The notes beneath the pieces are model-generated. The model was not told the DNA's origin. It ran no database searches and saw only the letters and a list, made by a program, of their open reading frames with translations. The position numbers were made by a program, and so were the translations under genes. From Clostridia bacterium (GTDB lineage: Bacteria > Bacillota > Clostridia > TANB77 > CAG-508): a DNA stretch of 64,000 nucleotides. Shown piece by piece: positions 17,099-26,521 of this stretch. Location: contig CAADUZ010000014.1 of the NCBI GenBank assembly GCA_900752335.1, positions 1 through 64,000 on the forward strand, given 5' to 3'. Numbering within the stretch: position 1 is the stretch's first letter; each line of letters starts with the position of its first letter.

Positions 17099-17362
17099 AT
17101 GGAAGAAAGAAATCTTCGTAAAGAAATGGTTGGTATCGTTTCATCAGACAAAATGGACAAAACAGTAGTTGTATCTGTTCAAATGAACGAAAAACATAAA
17201 ACATATGGAAAAGTTCAAAAAAGAACATATAAATTAAAAGCTCATGATGAAAATAATGAATGCCAAGTAGGAGATAAAGTAAGAGTGATGGAAACTAGAC
17301 CTCTATCAAAAGACAAGAGATGGAGAGTAGTTGAAGTTTTAGAGAAGGCAATTATAAAATAA
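17099..17362 (+). CDS. rpsQ: 30S ribosomal protein S17
   Basis: S17 (uS17) is a primary 16S rRNA-binding OB-fold protein. It is 87 aa, with [20 protein letters not shown] at the N-terminus and [18 protein letters not shown] later, both diagnostic. Ribosome binding site GAAAGGAG. It lies in the standard place between rpmC and rplN. Confidence 0.97.
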   Translation: MEERNLRKEMVGIVSSDKMDKTVVVSVQMNEKHKTYGKVQKRTYKLKAHDENNECQVGDKVRVMETRPLSKDKRWRVVEVLEKAIIK

Positions 17363-17377
17363 GGAGGAAATTTTAAA

Positions 17378-17746
17378 ATGGTACAACAACAAACTATATT
17401 AAAAGTAGCAGATAATACAGGCGCAAAAGAAATTATGTGTATCAGATGTCTAGGTGGTTCTTATAGAAAATATGCTAGAATAGGCGACATAATAATTGCT
17501 TCTGTAAAAACAGCTATACCAGGTGGAGTTGTAAAAAAAGGTGACGTTGTTAAAGCTGTTGTAGTAAGAACTAAAAAGCCTACAAGAAGAGCAGATGGTT
17601 CTTATGTAAGATTTGACGAAAATGCAGCAGTTATAATAAGAGATGACGGAACACCAAGAGGAACTCGTATATTTGGACCTGTTGCAAGAGAATTAAGAGA
17701 AAAAGATTATATGAAAATACTTTCACTTGCACCAGAAGTTTTATAA
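17378..17746 (+). CDS. rplN: 50S ribosomal protein L14
   Basis: L14 (uL14) lies at the subunit interface and is the docking site of the silencing factor RsfS. The protein is 122 aa, as usual. It starts [18 protein letters not shown] and contains [13 protein letters not shown] and [20 protein letters not shown]. Ribosome binding site AAGGAGG. Confidence 0.97.
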   Translation: MVQQQTILKVADNTGAKEIMCIRCLGGSYRKYARIGDIIIASVKTAIPGGVVKKGDVVKAVVVRTKKPTRRADGSYVRFDENAAVIIRDDGTPRGTRIFGPVARELREKDYMKILSLAPEVL

Positions 17747-17771
17747 TAATGAAAAAGAGGTGAAAGAAGTA

Positions 17772-18080
17772 ATGAGAATAAAAAAAGGTGATACAGTTAA
17801 AGTTTTATCAGGAAACGATAAAGGAAAAACTGGTGAAGTTTTAGAAGTAATACCAAAAACAGAGAGAATAATAGTAAAAGGTGTTAATATAAGAAAAAAA
17901 CACGTAAAAGCTAGAAAGCAAGGAGAAGAAAGTGGAATAATTCCAGTAGAATGTTCTATTCATAGCAGTAAAGTAAATGTAGTATGCCCAAAATGCGGAA
18001 AAGCTACAAGAGTTCAATACAAAATTGAAAAAGATACAAAAGTACGTGTTTGCCAAAAGTGTGGAGCAAAATTAAAATAA
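17772..18080 (+). CDS. rplX: 50S ribosomal protein L24
   Basis: L24 (uL24) starts 50S assembly and carries a KOW motif. The 102-aa protein begins MRIKKGDTVKVLSGNDKGKT, where the KOW signature GNDKGKTGEV is visible. The C-terminus has a Cys pair arrangement (CPKCGKATRV and CQKCGAK) as in the zinc-binding bacterial form. The frame is open back to 17727, but AAGAGGTGAAAG fits ATG 17772 and the upstream codons overlap rplN. Confidence 0.95.
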   Translation: MRIKKGDTVKVLSGNDKGKTGEVLEVIPKTERIIVKGVNIRKKHVKARKQGEESGIIPVECSIHSSKVNVVCPKCGKATRVQYKIEKDTKVRVCQKCGAKLK

Positions 18081-18107
18081 TAAAAGAGAGGAGGACTATT
18101 TAAACTT

Positions 18108-18647
18108 ATGGAAATTTTAAGAGAGCAATATGAAAAAGAAATCGTACCAGCAATGATGAAAAAATTTAACTATAAATCAGTTATGGAAGTTCCAAAGTTA
18201 GACAAAATAGTTATAAATATAGGTTTAGGTGACACAAAAGATAATCCTAAATCATTAGAAAATGCTATAAATGACCTTACACTTATAACTGGTCAAAAAC
18301 CAATTATAACAAAGGCTAAAAAAGCTATAGCAGCTTTCAAAATAAGAGAAGGAATTAATATGGGATGCAAAGTTACATTAAGAAGAGGAAAAATGTATGA
18401 TTTTGCATATAAACTATTCAATGTAGCACTTCCAAGAGTTAGAGATTTTAGAGGAGTTTCAAGCAACTCATTTGATGGTAGAGGAAATTATTCAATGGGT
18501 ATTAAAGAACAATTAATATTCCCAGAAATTGAATATGATAAAATAGACAAAATAAGAGGAATGGATATAATCTTCGTTACAACAGCTAAATCAGACGAGG
18601 AAGCTAAAGAGCTTTTAACTTTACTTGGAATGCCATTTAAAAATTAA
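18108..18647 (+). CDS. rplE: 50S ribosomal protein L5
   Basis: L5 (uL5) binds 5S rRNA in the central protuberance. The 179-aa protein has the standard length, with [20 protein letters not shown] near the N-terminus, [19 protein letters not shown], and [20 protein letters not shown]. It leads the part of the spc operon that continues with rpsZ and rpsH. Confidence 0.97.
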   Translation: MEILREQYEKEIVPAMMKKFNYKSVMEVPKLDKIVINIGLGDTKDNPKSLENAINDLTLITGQKPIITKAKKAIAAFKIREGINMGCKVTLRRGKMYDFAYKLFNVALPRVRDFRGVSSNSFDGRGNYSMGIKEQLIFPEIEYDKIDKIRGMDIIFVTTAKSDEEAKELLTLLGMPFKN

Positions 18648-18667
18648 TTTTATGAAAGGAGAAAAAA

Positions 18668-18853
18668 ATGGCAAAGAAATCTTTAAAAGTAAAACAACAA
18701 AGAGAACAAAAATATAAGACAAGAGAATATAATAGATGCAAAATTTGTGGAAGACCACACGCATATATTAGAAAATTTGGAATTTGCCGTGTATGCTTTA
18801 GAGAATTAGCTCATAAGGGAGAAATTCCAGGAGTTAAAAAATCTAGCTGGTAA
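18668..18853 (+). CDS. rpsZ: 30S ribosomal protein S14, zinc-binding type
   Basis: S14 (uS14) completes the 30S head. This is the short zinc form: 61 aa with CKIC and CRVC pairs (CxxC-x12-CxxC) in residues 24-43. The zinc form is normal for Firmicutes; a zinc-free paralogue, if any, is outside the window. Ribosome binding site GAAAGGAG. Confidence 0.96.
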   Translation: MAKKSLKVKQQREQKYKTREYNRCKICGRPHAYIRKFGICRVCFRELAHKGEIPGVKKSSW

Positions 18854-18888
18854 TTCTAATTCAATTAAAGAAAAGGAGGGAAATCAAA

Positions 18889-19287
18889 TTGAATACAACA
18901 GATCCAATAGCAGATATGTTAACAAGAATAAGAAATGCTAACAGCTCTAAACATAAAACAGTTGATGTTCCAGCATCAAACATGAAAAGAGCTATTGCAA
19001 ATATCCTATTCAAAGAAGGATATATAGCAGCGTTTGAAGAAATAGATGATTCTCGTCAAGGAATTATAAGAATAACTCTAAAATATGACGAAAAAGGAAA
19101 AAGAGTTATTGATGGAATAAGAAGAATAAGTAAACCAGGTTTAAGAGTATATGCATCAAAAGATGAATTACCTAAAGTATTAAATGGTTTAGGTATAGCT
19201 CTTATATCTACTTCAAAAGGAATTAAAACAGATAAAGAAGCAAGACAAGAAGGTTTAGGAGGAGAAGTTCTTGCTTACGTTTGGTAA
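18889..19287 (+). CDS. rpsH: 30S ribosomal protein S8
   Basis: S8 (uS8) binds helix 21 of 16S rRNA and, in E. coli, represses the spc operon. The 132-aa protein starts at TTG 18889 after AAAGGAGGG. It has [19 protein letters not shown] at the N-terminus and [18 protein letters not shown] with [10 protein letters not shown] at the end, the classic signature. Confidence 0.97.
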   Translation: MNTTDPIADMLTRIRNANSSKHKTVDVPASNMKRAIANILFKEGYIAAFEEIDDSRQGIIRITLKYDEKGKRVIDGIRRISKPGLRVYASKDELPKVLNGLGIALISTSKGIKTDKEARQEGLGGEVLAYVW

Positions 19288-19321
19288 TTTTAGAAGCAAT
19301 TAAAAAGGAGGGAAAAAAGAA

Positions 19322-19861
19322 ATGTCAAGAATAGGAAATAAACCTATTAATGTACCAGATGGTGTAGAAGTTACAATAGATGGACATCACATTACTGTAA
19401 AAGGACCAAAAGGAACACTAGAGAAAGATTTACATAAAAATATGACAGTTACTTTAAATGACAAAGTAATTACGGTAACAAGACCAGATGATGAACCAGC
19501 TAACAAAAGCTTACATGGTTTAACTAGAACATTAATAAACAACATGATAGAAGGTGTCGTTCATGAATATAAAAGAGATCTAGAAATTAATGGTGTTGGT
19601 TACAGAGCTCAAAAGAAAGGAAATAAACTAGTAATGAACCTAGGATATTCTCATCCTGTTGAGATGGACCCACCTGCTGGAATTACTTTTGACGTTCCAG
19701 ACGCTAACCATATAACAGTTAGAGGAATTGATAAAGAATTAGTTGGTCAAACAGCAGCAGTTGTAAGAACAAAAAGACCACCTGAAGTATATAGAGGTAA
19801 AGGTATTAAATATGCTGAAGAGCATATTAGACGTAAAGAGGGTAAAGCAGGTAAGAAATAA
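19322..19861 (+). CDS. rplF: 50S ribosomal protein L6
   Basis: L6 (uL6) sits near the GTPase centre of the 50S subunit. The 179-aa protein has two duplicated domains: SRIGNKPINVPDGVEV and VKGPKGTL in the first, GVGYRAQKKG and the C-terminal RPPEVYRGKGIKYAEEHIRR in the second. A 109-nt spacer separates it from rplR, unusually long inside this operon; only a weak AACTA/TAGTT hairpin is seen there. Confidence 0.97.
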   Translation: MSRIGNKPINVPDGVEVTIDGHHITVKGPKGTLEKDLHKNMTVTLNDKVITVTRPDDEPANKSLHGLTRTLINNMIEGVVHEYKRDLEINGVGYRAQKKGNKLVMNLGYSHPVEMDPPAGITFDVPDANHITVRGIDKELVGQTAAVVRTKRPPEVYRGKGIKYAEEHIRRKEGKAGKK

Positions 19862-19970
19862 GAGCTTAAATGAAAAGTTTCGTTTTTGATTAAAATTAGT
19901 CGATTAAATGAAAAAGTAAATCTAAAAATAAACTAGTGCAAAAACATTAGTTAGAAAGGAGATTTTAGTA

Positions 19971-20330
19971 ATGATTACAAAAACAGATAGAAAAGCAGAA
20001 AGAATAAGAAGACATAAAAGAGTACGTAGAAAAATATCAGGAACAGCAGAATGCCCAAGATTATGCGTATTTAGAAGTAACAGCAATTTATATGTTCAAG
20101 TAATTGACGACGTAAAAGGTGTTACATTAGCTCAAGCTTCAACTCTTGATAAAGAAGTAAAAACAAAGAAAGCTAATAAAGAAGCTGCAAAGGAAGTTGG
20201 AGCATTAATTGCTAAAAGAGCTATAGAAAAGAAAATTAAAACAGTAGTTTTTGATAGAGGCGGATATATATATCACGGAGTTGTTAAAGAACTAGCTGAA
20301 GCTGCAAGAGAAGGCGGCCTAGAATTTTAA
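19971..20330 (+). CDS. rplR: 50S ribosomal protein L18
   Basis: L18 (uL18) binds 5S rRNA together with L5. The 119-aa protein has [38 protein letters not shown] and the C-terminal [20 protein letters not shown], all typical. Ribosome binding site GAAAGGAG. Confidence 0.97.
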   Translation: MITKTDRKAERIRRHKRVRRKISGTAECPRLCVFRSNSNLYVQVIDDVKGVTLAQASTLDKEVKTKKANKEAAKEVGALIAKRAIEKKIKTVVFDRGGYIYHGVVKELAEAAREGGLEF

Positions 20331-20351
20331 GGTAAAAAGGAGGAAAGAAAA

Positions 20352-20843
20352 GTGCAATCAGAGAATTCAACTGAATTAAAAGAAAAAGTTGTAGCTATTA
20401 ACAGAGTTGCAAAGGTTGTTAAAGGTGGTAGAACTTTCAGATTTAGTGCAGTAGTTGTTGTAGGTGACGAAAACGGACACGTTGGTGTAGGAAATGGAAA
20501 AGCATCAGAAGTTCCAGACGCTATCAAAAAAGCTATTGAAGATGCTAAAAAGAATTTAGTAACAGTTCCAATAGTTGAAACAACAATCCCACACGAATAT
20601 GTTGGAAAATTTGGAAGTGCTAATGTATTATTAAAACCAGCAGCAGAAGGTACTGGAATTATAGCAGGTGGTAGTGTTAGACCTGTTCTAGAACTTGCTG
20701 GATACAGAAATATAAGAACAAAAATAATTGGAACAAACAATCCAAGAAATGTTGTTTATGCTACAATAGAAGGTTTAAAAGCTATGCAAACAGCAGAAAC
20801 AGTAGCTAAAAAAAGAGGAAAGAAAGTAGAAGAGATATTATAG
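20352..20843 (+). CDS. rpsE: 30S ribosomal protein S5
   Basis: S5 (uS5) contributes to decoding accuracy and mRNA entry; its loop is the site of spectinomycin resistance changes. The 163-aa protein starts at GTG 20352 after AAAAAGGAGG. It shows [36 protein letters not shown] and [18 protein letters not shown]. It is followed directly by rplO with only 34 nt between, where rpmD normally lies. Confidence 0.97.
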   Translation: MQSENSTELKEKVVAINRVAKVVKGGRTFRFSAVVVVGDENGHVGVGNGKASEVPDAIKKAIEDAKKNLVTVPIVETTIPHEYVGKFGSANVLLKPAAEGTGIIAGGSVRPVLELAGYRNIRTKIIGTNNPRNVVYATIEGLKAMQTAETVAKKRGKKVEEIL

Positions 20844-20877
20844 GATAAATTTAAAAAATAGGAGGTGTAACAACAAG

Positions 20878-21312
20878 ATGAAATTAGACGAATTAAAGCC
20901 AGCACAAAAAAATAGAACTAGAACTAGAGTTGGACGTGGAGTTGGTTCTGGTTTAGGTAAAACTTCTGGAAGAGGTCATAAAGGTCAAAAAGCAAGATCT
21001 GGTGGCGGAGTAAGAAGAGGATTTGAAGGTGGTCAAACACCATTATATAGAAGATTACCAAAAAGAGGCTTTACAAATATCCATGCTAAAGAATATACAG
21101 AAGTAACTTTAACTATGCTTAACAAAGCTACAACAGAAGAAGTTACAGCTGAAAGCTTAATAAAAGATGGAATAATAAGTAAAGCACATGACGGAATAGT
21201 AATACTTGCAACCGGAAAATTAGAAAAGAAATTAACAGTTAAGGCTGTAAGATTTACTAAAGCAGCTATTGAAAAAATAGAAGCTTTAGGAGGAAAGGCA
21301 GAGGTGATTTAG
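20878..21312 (+). CDS. rplO: 50S ribosomal protein L15
   Basis: L15 (uL15) is a late-assembly 50S protein that threads into 23S rRNA. The 144-aa protein has the glycine-rich N-terminal extension [19 protein letters not shown] and [18 protein letters not shown]. The stop TAG directly precedes the TTG start of secY, so the two are probably translationally coupled. Confidence 0.97.
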   Translation: MKLDELKPAQKNRTRTRVGRGVGSGLGKTSGRGHKGQKARSGGGVRRGFEGGQTPLYRRLPKRGFTNIHAKEYTEVTLTMLNKATTEEVTAESLIKDGIISKAHDGIVILATGKLEKKLTVKAVRFTKAAIEKIEALGGKAEVI

Positions 21313-22656
21313 TTGTTTAAAACAATAAAAAATGCACTAAAAACACCAGACGTTAGAAAAAAATTATTATATACACTATTATTAATAGTAGTATTTAGAT
21401 TAGGTTGTTATATAACAGTTCCAGGAGTTGATACATTTGCATTAAATGAAGCTTTTGGAGAAACAAATGGTATGGCAGCACTTATAGACTTAATTTCAGG
21501 TGGAGCTTTCTCAAGATTTTCTATCTTTGCAATGTCTATAAGCCCATACATTACTGCATCAATAGTACTTCAATTATTAAGTATGGTAATACCTGCTTTA
21601 GAAAGATTAACTAAAGAAGGTGGAGAAGAAGGCAGAAGAAAAATTAATAAATATACAAAGATTCTTACTGTATTTCTAGCTTTAATTGAAGGATTAGCAT
21701 TATACCTATCATATAGCTCAATGGGAATATTCATTGATAATGGATTTATGACAGGTGCTACAGTCGTTATATCATTAATGGCAGGAACAGCACTACTTAT
21801 GTGGCTTGGAGATGAAATTACTAATAAAGGAATTGGTAACGGAATTTCAATGATTATATTTGTAGGTATAGTGGCTGGTTTACCTAGCGCAGTAACTTCT
21901 ATATGGAATTTAATAATGCCAATAATAGCTGAAAATCCAATAGTAAGAGAATTTTCAACACAAGGATTATTAATTTCATTAGGAATAATAATTGGTGCTA
22001 TTATATTAGTTGCAGCAGTTGTATTTGTACAACAAGCTGAAAGAAGAGTACCAGTACAATACTCAAAAAGAGTAGTTGGAAGAAAAATGGTAGGAGCTCA
22101 AAATACACATATACCTTTAAAACTAGTTATGGCAGGTGTAATGCCAATAATCTTTGCATCATCATTCTTAACATTTCCTGCAATGATTATTCAAATGTTT
22201 ATACCAGACATAGCAGGTCAAACAGGATTTTGGAGTGTAATATATAATTTCTCAATAGCTTCATCTACTTCAAGTGTTGGATGGGGATATACAATAGCTA
22301 ACGCTCTTGTATACTTGCTATTAATAGTAGGATTTACATTCTTCTATACATATGCAACATTTAATCCAGCAGAAGTGTCAAGCAATATTAAGAGAAATGG
22401 TGGATTCATTCCAGGTATAAGAGCAGGAAAACCAACAACAGATTATTTATCAGCAATAATTGGTAAATTAACTTGGTTTGGTGGACTATATCTAGCAATA
22501 ATTGCAATACTTCCAATGCTTATGAAATTCATACCAGGAATTAATATAGCATTTGGAGGAACTTCAATATTAATCGTTGTAGGTGTTGCACTAGAAACAA
22601 TACAACAACTAGAATCTCAATTAGTAATGAGACATTACAAAGGATTCTTGGAATAG
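21313..22656 (+). CDS. secY: Protein translocase subunit SecY
   Basis: SecY is the membrane channel of the Sec translocon. The 447-aa protein has ten predicted transmembrane segments. It starts at TTG 21313 with AGGAAAGGCAGAGGTG upstream inside rplO. Conserved blocks include RLGCYITVPGVD (TM1/plug region), SPYITASIVLQLL, GGEEGRRKINKYTK in the cytoplasmic loop, GNGISMIIF, and the C-terminal QLESQLVMRHYKGFLE. A hairpin element of the GTTCCA family follows. Confidence 0.97.
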   Translation: MFKTIKNALKTPDVRKKLLYTLLLIVVFRLGCYITVPGVDTFALNEAFGETNGMAALIDLISGGAFSRFSIFAMSISPYITASIVLQLLSMVIPALERLTKEGGEEGRRKINKYTKILTVFLALIEGLALYLSYSSMGIFIDNGFMTGATVVISLMAGTALLMWLGDEITNKGIGNGISMIIFVGIVAGLPSAVTSIWNLIMPIIAENPIVREFSTQGLLISLGIIIGAIILVAAVVFVQQAERRVPVQYSKRVVGRKMVGAQNTHIPLKLVMAGVMPIIFASSFLTFPAMIIQMFIPDIAGQTGFWSVIYNFSIASSTSSVGWGYTIANALVYLLLIVGFTFFYTYATFNPAEVSSNIKRNGGFIPGIRAGKPTTDYLSAIIGKLTWFGGLYLAIIAILPMLMKFIPGINIAFGGTSILIVVGVALETIQQLESQLVMRHYKGFLE

Positions 22657-22673
22657 AATATAAAGAAAATAAG

Positions 22674-22746
22674 CTAGTTCCATATACATGTTGTACATTT
22701 TAATATAAATCGATAAAATGTACAGCATGTAAAGACATGGAACGAG
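22674..22746 (-). repeat. GTTCCA-base hairpin element, copy between secY and adk
   Basis: GTTCCAT (22677-22683) pairs with ATGGAAC (22737-22743). Above it lies an 18-bp stem (22685-22702 with 22714-22731) that pairs fully with one G-U. Read on the minus strand, the base is CGTTCCATGTCTT on the 5' side and TATGGAACTAG on the 3' side, parallel to the copies at 41734 and 45588. There is no T-run, so it is not a standard terminator. Confidence 0.6.
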
Positions 22747-22815
22747 TTTATGTGTTTACCAATATTAAAAATATATAACAAAATTAAGTTAATGAAATTA
22801 GGAGTTGTGATTACA

Positions 22816-23478
22816 ATGTACATAGTAATGCTAGGTGCACCGGGGACTGGAAAAGGAACGATAGGTAAAATATTATCAAATGATTTGGGATTAACTCATG
22901 TTTCAACAGGAGATATATTTAGAGATCAGATAAGTAGAAAAACAGAACTTGGAAAAAAGATACAAAGCTATATGGAAAGTGGGGCTTTAGTCCCAGATGA
23001 CGTAGTTATTGAAACTATAAAAACAAGATTATTGGAACCAGATGTTGAAAATGGTGCAATTCTTGATGGATTTCCTAGAACGGCTGCTCAGGCAGAGGCT
23101 TTAAAGAACTTTCTAAAGGAAAACAAGCCACATGCTAAAAGAGTAGCAATAGAACTAGACGTTCCAGATGACGAAATAATAAGAAGAGTTGTAAACAGAT
23201 TAATTTGTTCGAATAAATCTTGTGGTGCAATATATAATAAAGAAACAAAACCACCAAAAAAAGAAGGAATATGCGATATATGTGGTGGTGAGCTAAAAAG
23301 AAGAAAGGACGACAATAAAGAAACAGTCACAAAAAGATTAGAAATTTATCGTCAAAATTCTAAAGATTTAGTAGATTTTTATAGGAAAAATAATGCACTA
23401 TATTCAATTTATCCAAAAGAAGTTGATATTGCAGTAAAGAGTATAAAAGATTTTTTAGAGGAATATAAAAGGAAGTAA
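22816..23478 (+). CDS. adk: Adenylate kinase
   Basis: Adk interconverts ATP plus AMP and two ADP. The protein is 220 aa from ATG 22816; the longer frame from 22750 lacks support, while AGGAG precedes 22816 and MYIVMLGAPGTGKGT is the family start with its P-loop. The AMP site (HVSTGDIFR) and LDGFPRTAAQAEAL are present. The LID domain is the long zinc form: CSNKSC and CDIC (residues about 130-153). It lies between secY and map as in many Firmicutes. Confidence 0.96.
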   Translation: MYIVMLGAPGTGKGTIGKILSNDLGLTHVSTGDIFRDQISRKTELGKKIQSYMESGALVPDDVVIETIKTRLLEPDVENGAILDGFPRTAAQAEALKNFLKENKPHAKRVAIELDVPDDEIIRRVVNRLICSNKSCGAIYNKETKPPKKEGICDICGGELKRRKDDNKETVTKRLEIYRQNSKDLVDFYRKNNALYSIYPKEVDIAVKSIKDFLEEYKRK

Positions 23479-23508
23479 TAGTGTGAAAAACTAGTTTTCC
23501 ACACTATT
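23478..23508 (+). promoter_or_regulatory. Intercistronic hairpin between adk and map
   Basis: AATAGTGTG pairs with CACACTATT, and AAAAC with GTTTT above one mismatch. It overlaps the adk stop codon. TTGGACG follows instead of a T-run, so it is more likely an mRNA stability or processing hairpin than a terminator. Confidence 0.5.
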
Positions 23509-23557
23509 TGGACGATTTATATAAGGTTTAGATTAGCTCGAATGGAGGTTAAAAAGT

Positions 23558-24328
23558 GTGGTTACTATCAAATCAGAGAAAGAAATAAAATTAATGAGAG
23601 AAGCTTGTAGAGTAACTGGACTTGTATATAAAGAAATAGAAAAAGTTATAAGACCAGGAATGTCTACTATGGAATTAGATAAATTTGCTGAAAAAGTAAT
23701 CAAAGAAAATGGAGGTATTCCAGCACAAAAAGGATATCCAAGTGATATGAAAGGTGTGCCTCCATTTCCTGCAACCTTATGTATATCTATAAATGACGAG
23801 GTTATACATGGCATACCATCTCATAAAAAAATAATTAGAGATGGGGACGTAGTTAGTATAGATTTAGTTGTATACAAAGATGGATTTAATGGAGATGCAG
23901 CAAGAACATTTATAGTTGGAAAAGGTTCTGAAGAAGCAAAAAGACTAGTAGATATAACTAAAAAAGCTTTTCTTGAAGGAATAAAATATGCAGTCAAAGG
24001 CAATAGAATAGGAGATATATCTCATGCCATAGGCGAATTTGTAGAAAAAAATGGTTATAATGTAGTAAGAGAATTCCAAGGACATGGAATAGGAAGAGAA
24101 ATGCATGAAGATCCAGGCATTCCAAACTATGGCAAACCTGGCAGAGGAATAAGACTAGAACCAGGAATGACACTCGCAGTAGAGCCAATGGTTATAGCAG
24201 GTGCTAGAGATATATATCAGGATTATGATGGATGGACAATCCTTACACAAGATGGAAGCTTATCAGCACATTATGAAAATACAATTTTAATTACAGAAAA
24301 AGAGCCAGAAGTCTTGACATTAGTTTAA
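23558..24328 (+). CDS. map: Methionine aminopeptidase, type I
   Basis: Map removes the N-terminal methionine from new proteins using two metal ions. The 256-aa protein starts at GTG 23558 after TGGAGG. Metal ligands lie in SIDLVVYKDGFNGDAARTF (the two aspartates), GHGIGREMHEDP (histidine), EPGMTLAVEP (glutamate) and a final glutamate in HYENTILIT. The substrate histidine block is INDEVIHGIP. The infA promoter overlaps its last codons. Confidence 0.97.
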   Translation: MVTIKSEKEIKLMREACRVTGLVYKEIEKVIRPGMSTMELDKFAEKVIKENGGIPAQKGYPSDMKGVPPFPATLCISINDEVIHGIPSHKKIIRDGDVVSIDLVVYKDGFNGDAARTFIVGKGSEEAKRLVDITKKAFLEGIKYAVKGNRIGDISHAIGEFVEKNGYNVVREFQGHGIGREMHEDPGIPNYGKPGRGIRLEPGMTLAVEPMVIAGARDIYQDYDGWTILTQDGSLSAHYENTILITEKEPEVLTLV

Positions 24329-24342
24329 TTTTGTTATATACT
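24314..24342 (+). promoter_or_regulatory. Internal promoter for infA and the alpha-operon genes
   Basis: TTGACA (24314-24319), 17 nt, TATACT (24337-24342). It overlaps the 3' end of map and would start transcription about 50 nt before infA, giving the downstream genes their own input. Confidence 0.75.
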
Positions 24343-24402
24343 ATACAGGTATTTATTGTAAAATAGTATAATTGACTAAAAAAGAAAAAACGGAGGGGAA
24401 AT

Positions 24403-24621
24403 ATGTCAAAAGAGGATGTTATAGAAGTAGAAGGAACAGTTGTTGAAACTTTACCTAATACTACATTTAAAGTAGAACTTGAAAATGGACATCAAATATT
24501 AGCTCATATTTCAGGAAAATTAAGAATGAATTACATAAAAATTCTTCCTGGAGATAAAGTTAAAGTAGAACTTTCTCCATATGATTTAAATCGTGGAAGA
24601 ATAACATGGAGAGCTAAATAA
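24403..24621 (+). CDS. infA: Translation initiation factor IF-1
   Basis: IF-1 binds the 30S A site during initiation. The 72-aa OB-fold protein has [38 protein letters not shown] and the C-terminal RGRITWR, all diagnostic. Ribosome binding site CGGAGGGG. It follows an internal promoter and precedes rpmJ, the usual order. Confidence 0.98.
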   Translation: MSKEDVIEVEGTVVETLPNTTFKVELENGHQILAHISGKLRMNYIKILPGDKVKVELSPYDLNRGRITWRAK

Positions 24622-24675
24622 AAATAGATTAACCCAAAAACATATATATAAATTCTAAAATAGTGAGGTGTAAAA

Positions 24676-24789
24676 ATGAAAGTAAGACCATCAGTAAAAC
24701 CAATATGCGAAAAGTGCAAAGTAATAAAAAGAAAAGGTGTAATTAGAGTTATTTGTGAAAACCCTAAACACAAACAAAGACAAGGATAG
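24676..24789 (+). CDS. rpmJ: 50S ribosomal protein L36
   Basis: L36 (bL36) is a 37-aa zinc-ribbon protein of the 50S subunit. The sequence starts [20 protein letters not shown]. The zinc ligands are CEKC, the later cysteine in ICENP and the histidine of KHKQ. GTGAGGTG precedes ATG 24676. The gap after it holds two folded leader elements before rpsM. Confidence 0.96.
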   Translation: MKVRPSVKPICEKCKVIKRKGVIRVICENPKHKQRQG

Positions 24790-24813
24790 TAATAAATTAT
24801 CAAAATTGTTAAT

Positions 24814-24955
24814 AACACAAATTAGATTGCGGCTGTAACTGTTAGAAAATTAATCTAACAGTTATATATCGAATTTGTGTTTAATATATTGTTTGAAAAC
24901 GTATTAAAGACTGGTTTAGCATACCAGTGCATTTCACCTTTAATAAAGTCCAAAC
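24814..24955 (+). promoter_or_regulatory. Tandem structured leader before rpsM
   Basis: Element 1 (24814-24881): outer stem AACACAAATT/AATTTGTGTT encloses hairpin AACTGTTAG/CTAACAGTT. Element 2 (24891-24955): outer GTTTG/CAAAC, then TTAAAG/CTTTAA, then ACTGG/CCAGT. Both are long-range, nested folds in the 219-nt gap before rpsM, fitting a ribosomal-protein-controlled leader (S4 controls this operon in E. coli). The regulator is not known here. Confidence 0.55.
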
Positions 24956-25008
24956 AAAAAAATAAATTAAAACAATAAAAGAAAACAAAGTGGAGGTGCT
25001 AAAAAATT

Positions 25009-25377
25009 ATGGCTCGTTTAGCAGGAGTTGATTTACCTAGAGAAAAAAGAGTTGAGATTGGATTAACATATATTTATGGTATAGGTTTGACAAGCTCACA
25101 AAAAATATTAAAAGCAGCAGACGTAAACCCAGATATAAGAGTTAAAGATTTAACTGATGACCAAGTAGCAGCAATAAGAAAAGCTATGGAAGGTTATAAA
25201 GTAGAAGGTGATTTACGTAGAGAAGTTGCTTTAAATATTAAAAGACTTACAGAAATAGGATGCTATAGAGGATTAAGACATAGAAGAGGTTTACCTGTTA
25301 GAGGACAAAGAACAAAAACTAATGCTCGTACAAGAAAAGGTCCTAGAAAGTTAGTTAGCAAGAGCAAAAAAGCTTAA
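25009..25377 (+). CDS. rpsM: 30S ribosomal protein S13
   Basis: S13 (uS13) lies at the top of the 30S head and contacts the 50S subunit and P-site tRNA. The 122-aa protein has [26 protein letters not shown] and the C-terminal [20 protein letters not shown]. It begins the alpha operon behind a structured leader; ribosome binding site GGAGGTG. Confidence 0.97.
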   Translation: MARLAGVDLPREKRVEIGLTYIYGIGLTSSQKILKAADVNPDIRVKDLTDDQVAAIRKAMEGYKVEGDLRREVALNIKRLTEIGCYRGLRHRRGLPVRGQRTKTNARTRKGPRKLVSKSKKA

Positions 25378-25466
25378 CTAAACTGTAGTTTAGAAAGAAA
25401 ATAAAAAAATAATAAAAACAAATGAGAGCATAATAACAATTAGTTCAAAAAGGAGGAAAAACTAAA

Positions 25467-25862
25467 ATGGCTAAAAATGTAACAAAAAAAGTAACTAGAA
25501 GAAGAGACAGAAAAAATATCGAAAAAGGTATGGCTCATATTCATTCTAGTTTTAATAATACAATAGTTACAATAAGCGACACTCAAGGTAATGTATTATC
25601 TTGGGCAAGTGCCGGAGAACTTGGATTTAAAGGTTCAAGAAAGAGCACACCATTTGCAGCTGGAGAAGCAGCAGAAACAGCAGCAAAAGCAGCAATGGAA
25701 CATGGACTAAAATCAGTAGAAGTTTATGTTAAAGGCCCAGGTTCTGGACGTGAAGCAGCAATTAGGTCATTACAATCAGCAGGATTAGAAATTAGTAGTA
25801 TTAAGGACGTAACTCCAATACCACATAATGGTTGTAGACCACCAAAAAGAAGAAGAGTTTAA
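25467..25862 (+). CDS. rpsK: 30S ribosomal protein S11
   Basis: S11 (uS11) forms part of the 30S platform near the E site. The 131-aa protein shows [39 protein letters not shown] and the C-terminal [18 protein letters not shown], all conserved. Ribosome binding site AAGGAGG. Confidence 0.97.
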   Translation: MAKNVTKKVTRRRDRKNIEKGMAHIHSSFNNTIVTISDTQGNVLSWASAGELGFKGSRKSTPFAAGEAAETAAKAAMEHGLKSVEVYVKGPGSGREAAIRSLQSAGLEISSIKDVTPIPHNGCRPPKRRRV

Positions 25863-25893
25863 TAAAAAATAAATAGGAAGGTGAAAATTAAAA

Positions 25894-26520
25894 ATGGCAA
25901 GATATAAAGATGAACAATGCCGTATTTGCCGTAGAGAAGGACAAAAATTGTTTTTAAAAGGTTCAAGATGCTATACAGATAAATGCAGCATATCAAGAAG
26001 AAATTATGCACCAGGACAAAATGGCCAAAAGAAGAAAAAACTTTCTGAATATGGTACTCAATTAAGAGAAAAGCAAAAAACTAAAGCTTACTATGGTGTA
26101 AGTGAAAAACAATTTAGAAAATACTTTGAAATGGCTTTAACAGAAAAAGGCATTACAGGTGAAGTATTACTTCAAATATTAGAAAGTAGATTAGATAATG
26201 TAGTATATAGACTAGGATTTGGAAGCTCAAGAGCACAAGCAAGAATGCTTATAACACATGGTGCTTTTGAAGTAAATGGACATAAAGTAGATATACCATC
26301 ATATTTAGTAAAAGCAGGAGATATAATCTCTGTAAGAGAAATAAGAAAAGATAATGGAGCTATAAAAGCTAATGTAGAAGAAAACATAGCAAGACCAGTT
26401 CCAGCATGGCTTGAAAAAGATGCAGAAAAATTAAGTGGTAAAGTTGTTAGATTAGCAGAAAGAGAAGAAGTAGATCTACCAGTAGAAGAGCACTTAATAG
26501 TAGAGCTTTACTCTAAATAA
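25894..26520 (+). CDS. rpsD: 30S ribosomal protein S4
   Basis: S4 (uS4) nucleates 30S assembly and is an autoregulator in several bacteria. The 208-aa protein is the zinc-binding form: CRICRREG and CYTDKC near the N-terminus. The S4 RNA-binding domain is at residues about 95-160, with [20 protein letters not shown] and [18 protein letters not shown] folded region follows before rpoA. Confidence 0.97.
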   Translation: MARYKDEQCRICRREGQKLFLKGSRCYTDKCSISRRNYAPGQNGQKKKKLSEYGTQLREKQKTKAYYGVSEKQFRKYFEMALTEKGITGEVLLQILESRLDNVVYRLGFGSSRAQARMLITHGAFEVNGHKVDIPSYLVKAGDIISVREIRKDNGAIKANVEENIARPVPAWLEKDAEKLSGKVVRLAEREEVDLPVEEHLIVELYSK

Positions 26521-26521
26521 T

